In this document: in pieces, positions 7,235 to 10,892 of the stretch
Numbering within the stretch: the first letter of the stretch is position 1
Layout: the number at the start of each line of letters is the position of its first letter
DNA from: Candidatus Aenigmatarchaeota archaeon
Lineage (GTDB): Archaea; Aenigmatarchaeota; Aenigmatarchaeia; QMZP01
DNA length: 10,892 nucleotides
Direction of reading: 5' to 3'
NCBI GenBank assembly: GCA_003663225.1
Contig: QMZP01000013.1
Coordinates: forward strand, 1 to 10,892
Position numbers and translations under genes: made by a program
The notes under the pieces: generated by a model
Seen by the model: only the letters and a program-made list of their open reading frames with translations
What the model was told of the DNA's origin: nothing
Database searches by the model: none

Positions 7235-10200
7235 ATGAGATACGGCATAATTGCAATGCAGGTAGCGGCAATAATGGTATGCTATATAATGCTGAACATA
7301 CCGGTCGTGATAGCAACCAACAGCAACATAGACGTCAAGATATACCTCGGGGATTCGTTGCTCGAGACAACCATGATATCCCCCAACAGCTACATACAGG
7401 TACATGTATCACCGAACAGCGGGACGAACAAGGTAACCATCTCGGTCTCCAACAAGACATCCAAGCAGATAATAAAGGCTGTCATATACAAATGCGGGGG
7501 GCTTGACCCGGTGGCCTGCATGTCATCATCCCCGGAGACGTTCACGGGCAACATGCAGAAGGAATACGACTGGTCAGAGCTCGCTGACACGACAATGAAC
7601 TACCCGCAAACCGGCCACATAATAATACTGGTCGAGATGGCAGGCACCAGCAGCGAATGGTACGGATACCATTACAGGCTGTACAAGCACGACCAGTATA
7701 GCGGATTCGACCCTGTTTTCTCGGACAACATAGATTATGTCAAGATACATGCACAGACAAGTGACATGGCCGCCAAGATAAAGGACTTCATAAACACCAG
7801 GAAGATGATACCCATGAATCCGGCATGGGTGAAGGATGCCTGGCTGAAGCATGCCACTGGTTTTTATGAGCTGACATCAGATGACCCGCCGGCAGGGTTC
7901 CAGACAGAGACAAACTCAAGCTACATAATAACCGGAATAGAGGGCGAGTATTCGTTCGCATTCCCCATAAAGAGCGGCAGCATACGCAACCCTGTGGTGT
8001 TCAACATGAACCCGTCCTTCACCTGCGGGAACGGCAACTGCGAGAGCGGCCTGGGGGAGAACTCGGTGAACTGCTGTTATGACTGCTCCTGTTCTTTCGG
8101 CCAGTACTGCGACATCGACGTGGGTTGCAGGAGCATGGGGATAGTGAGCCTTGACCTCGTGGGCCAGCAGCAGACGGGCATATCGAACTGCTACGTGCCC
8201 CACAACATCAACATATATGTCAAGATAGTTGGTGCGCCGACCGGCATGACCATACTCAACCAGTCGTACAAGCTGGGCAGCAACCCTGTCCAGCCGACGA
8301 CGTGTGTAAATACCGGTTCGTCATACAACTGCCCCCTAACGGTACCCGCCGACCCTATGTGCAGCGGCGACAGCTATGTACTCGGTCCCAACACCATAAG
8401 CTTCGGCATAAGGTACCAGGACGGACCGGACATGAGGGAGAAGGAGGTTTCCACCTCGTTCCCCAATGTTGTTGTGAGCTCGTGGACCTGCGGGAACGGG
8501 GCATGCGAGGCCAGCCTGGGAGAGGATGACTCCAACTGCTGCTATGACTGCCCCTGCCTGGGGCAGGGCAGGTACTGCGACATGGAGCCGGGCAACATGA
8601 GCTCGGTGCGCTGCATGAACGACCTGACTGACAATAACCTGCAGATATCCAACGTGGCCCCCATACACTTCTACACACACCAGCCAGGTGATACAGTGTC
8701 ATTAGGAATAAGTATAACCAGCAAGCCCAGAGGTCTTTCCGGTATGTCACCCTCCTGCTCCATGGAATGCACCAGGGATGACAGCGTGCCATGCACCGCA
8801 AGCTGCACGATATCATGCACAGAGAAGCCGTCACAGAACCCGAACGTGTACAACTCGACATGCACGATGGGGTTTGTGATAAGCGACTACAACTCCACTA
8901 TAGATTACAACCTTTACCCGAGCATGAGCTATGGCCTGATATACAGGAACGGAACGGAAACCATAAGCAAGACGCTCAGCAACACCTTTGCCACGCTGTT
9001 CATAGGTGCGCACTGGTGCGGTGACGGGACATGCAACCCGGACGAAAGCCCGGGCGGCTGCTGCTACGACTGCGCGTGCCCGTCGGGCCAGTACTGCGAC
9101 ACAAAGGATACTGCATACCACACACAGGGGGACACGTGCAAGCCCATGTCCGGGATAGGAATGGAAGTCAGCGATATAGGCCCGGTTGATTTCACGGATT
9201 CCACGTACCAACATATAATGGACTTCTCGGTCTCCGTCACCAACGTGCCCCGCGGCGCAGAGGTGCATCCTGTGTGCAGGCTGGCAGGCGGCAGCGTACA
9301 GTGCGCATCAACGTGCTCGGACATAAACGCCAGCGGCGTATCGGTCTGCAACATAGTCATACCTTCCATAAACTACAAGACGACCCCGCACTACAACAAC
9401 GCATCGAACCGCATACTGCTGGACCAGAACAGCGTGAACATAAGCCTTGACTTCAACAACGGCTCGTCAGTGGCGAGCAAGTCGGTGCTCATAGACATAC
9501 CACAGATAAGCATAGAGCCCACGTTCCACTGCGGGAACGGCCTCTGTGAGTGGGACCTCGGGGAGGCGTATGACAACTGCTGCGTTGACTGCACGTGCCC
9601 CTCAGCGGACGAGTACTGCTACACGGGCGTCAACCTTGCAGGGCAGTGCCTGAAGAGCAGCCAGATATACCTTATGTTCGATGGCATGGAGCCTGACCCG
9701 ATAACATGCACCATAATGCAGCTGGAAGGGGACTGCATATTCGTGGACCCGCTTCTCATGAGTACACATGTGATGAATCCGCCGGATGACATGGAGGTCA
9801 TATCATCATGGTACACACAGGGCAACGATACGCGCGATGTGAACTGTGTAGAGGGGGACAATGCGAGCTATACGTGCTCCATGACAATGGACACGGTTGA
9901 GGACTCCACCGAAGGCAGCACAAAGTCCGACGGCATGATAACTCTGACCATATCATACACAAGGAACAACACGAGGGTTACGCAGAACATAACAGCTTCA
10001 TTCGCAGTGACCGCCACGAGAATCAAGAGCGACTACGTCAAGTCATGTGAGGCACAGATAGAGAAGCTTGAGGAGCAGGAAGCGAAGATGAAGAAGAACA
10101 AGCAGATAATACAGATGATACTTGCGGCCATGTGGGGCATAGCGATAGTCCTTCTGATAATATGCATAGTGTCGGAAGGCTCGTGTGAGTGGTGCTGCGA

Positions 10201-10708
10201 GGCGTGGCCGTGGTTCATGTGCATAGCAGCATGCGTGACAGGCATCCTGTTGCCGGTACTAAGCCAGGTAGAGGGCAAGATACAGGAGATAAAGGCGCAG
10301 AGAGAGGCGACATGCAACACCGACAACTTCGCAGGCCTGAGCAGCAGCAACATGAACAGCTTTGACATAGGCGGATTGCTGATAGGAGCAGTCATGGGCA
10401 TAGTGTGCATAATATGCATAATGAAGGCATTCGGGGCAAGCGACCCCAAGGGTGCACAGCAGACTGCTGATGGTAAGGTGCCGGCAGAAACTCCGTCAGC
10501 GGCGCCGTCAGGTGACACCTCACCGCCGCCAACGACCATAACGGAATCGCCTCCACCGCAGTCATTCCCTGAAATAACCGAGCCGACCCCGCTGGAGAGC
10601 CTTGCTGACTGGGCAGAGACCGGAAAGATGCCGCCATCCAACTATGAGCCGACCCCGCCCCCGGAAGGGTATGACAGCTGGGAAGAATTCGAGATGGAGT
10701 TCGATTAG
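7235..10708 (+). CDS. Giant cysteine-repeat membrane surface protein (1157 aa)
   Basis: No named family is recognised. Order: signal peptide (1-27, hydrophobic core 5-27, likely cut after VVIA); beta-rich N-terminal domain (30-262); four eight-cysteine modules at 264-298, 419-460, 595-635 and 766-805, each followed by a beta-sandwich-like domain of about 115-135 residues; a short charged, probably coiled segment (938-956, KLEEQEAKMKKNK); three membrane helices at about 958-979, 993-1009 and 1046-1064; and a 90-residue acidic, Pro-rich tail (EPTP motifs at 1116 and 1138) ending in EEFEMEFD. With the signal peptide removed, the topology puts the modules outside and the tail in the cytoplasm. 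More than ten N-x-S/T sequons suggest glycosylation. About 63 cysteines, 52 of them in the ectodomain. The start ATG follows the previous stop by one base (TGAAATG), with GAGGG at 7225-7229 as ribosome binding site. An adhesion, appendage or cell-cell contact role is inference. Confidence 0.9.
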   Translation: MRYGIIAMQVAAIMVCYIMLNIPVVIATNSNIDVKIYLGDSLLETTMISPNSYIQVHVSPNSGTNKVTISVSNKTSKQIIKAVIYKCGGLDPVACMSSSPETFTGNMQKEYDWSELADTTMNYPQTGHIIILVEMAGTSSEWYGYHYRLYKHDQYSGFDPVFSDNIDYVKIHAQTSDMAAKIKDFINTRKMIPMNPAWVKDAWLKHATGFYELTSDDPPAGFQTETNSSYIITGIEGEYSFAFPIKSGSIRNPVVFNMNPSFTCGNGNCESGLGENSVNCCYDCSCSFGQYCDIDVGCRSMGIVSLDLVGQQQTGISNCYVPHNINIYVKIVGAPTGMTILNQSYKLGSNPVQPTTCVNTGSSYNCPLTVPADPMCSGDSYVLGPNTISFGIRYQDGPDMREKEVSTSFPNVVVSSWTCGNGACEASLGEDDSNCCYDCPCLGQGRYCDMEPGNMSSVRCMNDLTDNNLQISNVAPIHFYTHQPGDTVSLGISITSKPRGLSGMSPSCSMECTRDDSVPCTASCTISCTEKPSQNPNVYNSTCTMGFVISDYNSTIDYNLYPSMSYGLIYRNGTETISKTLSNTFATLFIGAHWCGDGTCNPDESPGGCCYDCACPSGQYCDTKDTAYHTQGDTCKPMSGIGMEVSDIGPVDFTDSTYQHIMDFSVSVTNVPRGAEVHPVCRLAGGSVQCASTCSDINASGVSVCNIVIPSINYKTTPHYNNASNRILLDQNSVNISLDFNNGSSVASKSVLIDIPQISIEPTFHCGNGLCEWDLGEAYDNCCVDCTCPSADEYCYTGVNLAGQCLKSSQIYLMFDGMEPDPITCTIMQLEGDCIFVDPLLMSTHVMNPPDDMEVISSWYTQGNDTRDVNCVEGDNASYTCSMTMDTVEDSTEGSTKSDGMITLTISYTRNNTRVTQNITASFAVTATRIKSDYVKSCEAQIEKLEEQEAKMKKNKQIIQMILAAMWGIAIVLLIICIVSEGSCEWCCEAWPWFMCIAACVTGILLPVLSQVEGKIQEIKAQREATCNTDNFAGLSSSNMNSFDIGGLLIGAVMGIVCIICIMKAFGASDPKGAQQTADGKVPAETPSAAPSGDTSPPPTTITESPPPQSFPEITEPTPLESLADWAETGKMPPSNYEPTPPPEGYDSWEEFEMEFD
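8024..9649 (+). repeat. Four tandem protein repeats: eight-cysteine module plus beta domain
   Basis: Within the 1157-aa gene the module occurs at 8024-8128, 8489-8614, 9017-9139 and 9530-9649. Consensus: C-G-[ND]-G-x-C, 8-10 residues, C-C-[YV]-D-C-x-C, 5-6 residues, C, 5-13 residues, C. Module starts are 155, 176 and 171 residues apart. Copies 1, 2 and 4 keep CE-x-x-LGE after the second cysteine, while copy 3 has CNPDESPGG with two residues fewer. Related CGNGxCE...NCPxDC repeats are known in secreted bacterial and archaeal proteins. The double cysteine (CC) in place of CP, plus the trailing C-x-C and YC, set this version apart. The copies have diverged too far at the DNA level to be a recent duplication by eye. 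Confidence 0.9.
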
Positions 10709-10717
10709 CTTATCTGC

Positions 10718-10733
10718 CTGAAAGTTCTTTCAG
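10718..10733. terminator. Hairpin with pyrimidine tract, candidate terminator between convergent genes
   Basis: CTGAAAG-TT-CTTTCAG is a perfect inverted repeat with 7-base arms, nine bases after the TAG of the 1157-aa gene. On the plus strand it is followed by a pyrimidine-rich stretch at 10745-10760 (TTCTTTCTTCCTTTTC), the kind of T-rich signal archaeal RNA polymerase uses to stop. The hairpin also overlaps the stop codon (10732-10730) of a possible minus-strand reading frame, so it may serve both directions. Archaeal termination depends more on T tracts than on hairpins, so the hairpin itself may instead affect mRNA end stability. Confidence 0.4.
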
Positions 10734-10855
10734 TCAGCAGCGTATTCTTTCTTCCTTTTCATTGGCTCAAGCTCCTGTATGACTACATCCGCTGCGCTGA
10801 AGACCTCTGCATCTGAAAGTGGCCTATGGCTTCTTCCCGTCAGAGACGGGCACAT
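10730..10855 (-). CDS. Small minus-strand reading frame (41 aa), or the C-terminus of the preceding gene after a +1 shift
   Basis: ATG at 10855 to TGA at 10732-10730; it reads MCPSLTGRSHRPLSDAEVFS and then AADVVIQELEPMKRKKEYAA, D. The second half has the codon style of the window (GAG, ATA, AGG, AAG) and a mixed helix-forming composition. It overlaps the open frame at the right edge by 32 bases and lies in the +1 phase relative to it. It would end 21 bases from the stop of the convergent 1157-aa gene, like the tight convergent pair at 2352/2362. No ribosome binding site is well placed: the nearest GGTGAG is about 17 bases before the ATG. That favours its being the tail of a frameshifted gene rather than an independent small gene. 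No function can be suggested. Confidence 0.3.
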   Translation of the reverse strand: MCPSLTGRSHRPLSDAEVFSAADVVIQELEPMKRKKEYAAD

Positions 10856-10892
10856 TCATGTGTATTACCAACTCACCATCGCACACCGCTAC
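10824..10892 (-). CDS. C-terminal end of an unidentified minus-strand gene (partial, possibly frameshifted)
   Basis: From the right edge the minus strand is open in one frame only, giving VAVCDGELVIHMNVPVSDGK plus KP before a TAG at 10826-10824. It looks protein-like and uses ATA for its single isoleucine, as in the rest of the window, but 22 residues are too few to identify a family. The stop lies inside another minus-strand frame (10855-10730), which continues in plausible coding style one base out of phase. Either this is a true C-terminus overlapping a small downstream gene, or a single-base frameshift has split one gene. The plus strand is also open here from an ATG at 10779, so the strand is not certain. 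Confidence 0.4.
   Translation of the reverse strand, partial: VAVCDGELVIHMNVPVSDGKKP

Noticed and set aside
10779..10892. A plus-strand frame from ATG 10779, open to the right edge (38 codons).
   Set aside because: Its two isoleucines are ATT and ATC, unlike the ATA-rich style of the window, there is no ribosome binding site or TATA box at the right distance, and the opposite strand has more plausible coding frames. It is not excluded, since the edge cuts it.
1..10892. CRISPR arrays, tRNA/rRNA genes, insertion sequences and attachment sites.
   Set aside because: No regularly spaced direct repeats, no tRNA-like cloverleaf in the short gaps between genes, no transposase or integrase motifs, and no terminal repeats were seen on either strand.

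Overview
The window reads as a compact archaeal genome fragment. The evidence is an archaeal-type HMG-CoA synthase followed by an archaeal thiolase, an archaeal-type alanyl-tRNA synthetase with the N-terminal zinc knuckle, TATA-like boxes about 25 bases before starts (several apparently leaderless), GGTGA-type ribosome binding sites and a class III (pilin-like) signal peptide. Isoleucine is written mostly as ATA in the two genes I counted (19 of 23). The surface-protein pair on the right recalls DPANN archaea (Micrarchaeota or a relative). That placement is inference from style and remembered families; no rRNA or other marker is present to fix it.

Layout. 1-1170 (minus): start of an acetyl-CoA acetyltransferase (cut by the left edge), preceded on its own strand by HMG-CoA synthase; together they make the first intermediates of the mevalonate/isoprenoid-lipid pathway. 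1171-1273: a divergent promoter region with two nested, imperfect inverted repeats. 1274-2352 (plus): a small nitroreductase-family flavoprotein and a membrane-anchored protein with a CxxC motif in a thioredoxin-like setting. 2362-5235 (minus): alaS, convergent with the preceding gene and only 9 bases from it. 5236-5325: a second divergent promoter region. 5326-10708 (plus): a two-gene operon, one base between the genes, that fills half the window and encodes two large cell-surface proteins. 10709-10892: a terminator-like hairpin and the unresolved end of at least one more minus-strand gene.

The part that merits attention is the surface operon. The first protein (635 aa) has a prepilin-like N-terminus (RKG|Q), a long ectodomain, a GDCDDxDP metal-binding-type motif and a carboxypeptidase-regulatory-like beta domain. 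The second (1157 aa) has a signal peptide, a beta-rich N-terminal domain, four copies of an eight-cysteine module alternating with beta-sandwich-like domains, then three membrane helices and an acidic proline-rich tail with a duplicated EPTP...W motif. All of its ectodomain segments contain an even number of cysteines (52 in total), which fits a fully disulfide-bonded stalk. Together they could form a surface appendage or adhesion complex; this is a hypothesis, not an established function. The CxxC membrane protein encoded about 3 kb away is a speculative candidate for the thiol chemistry such proteins would need.
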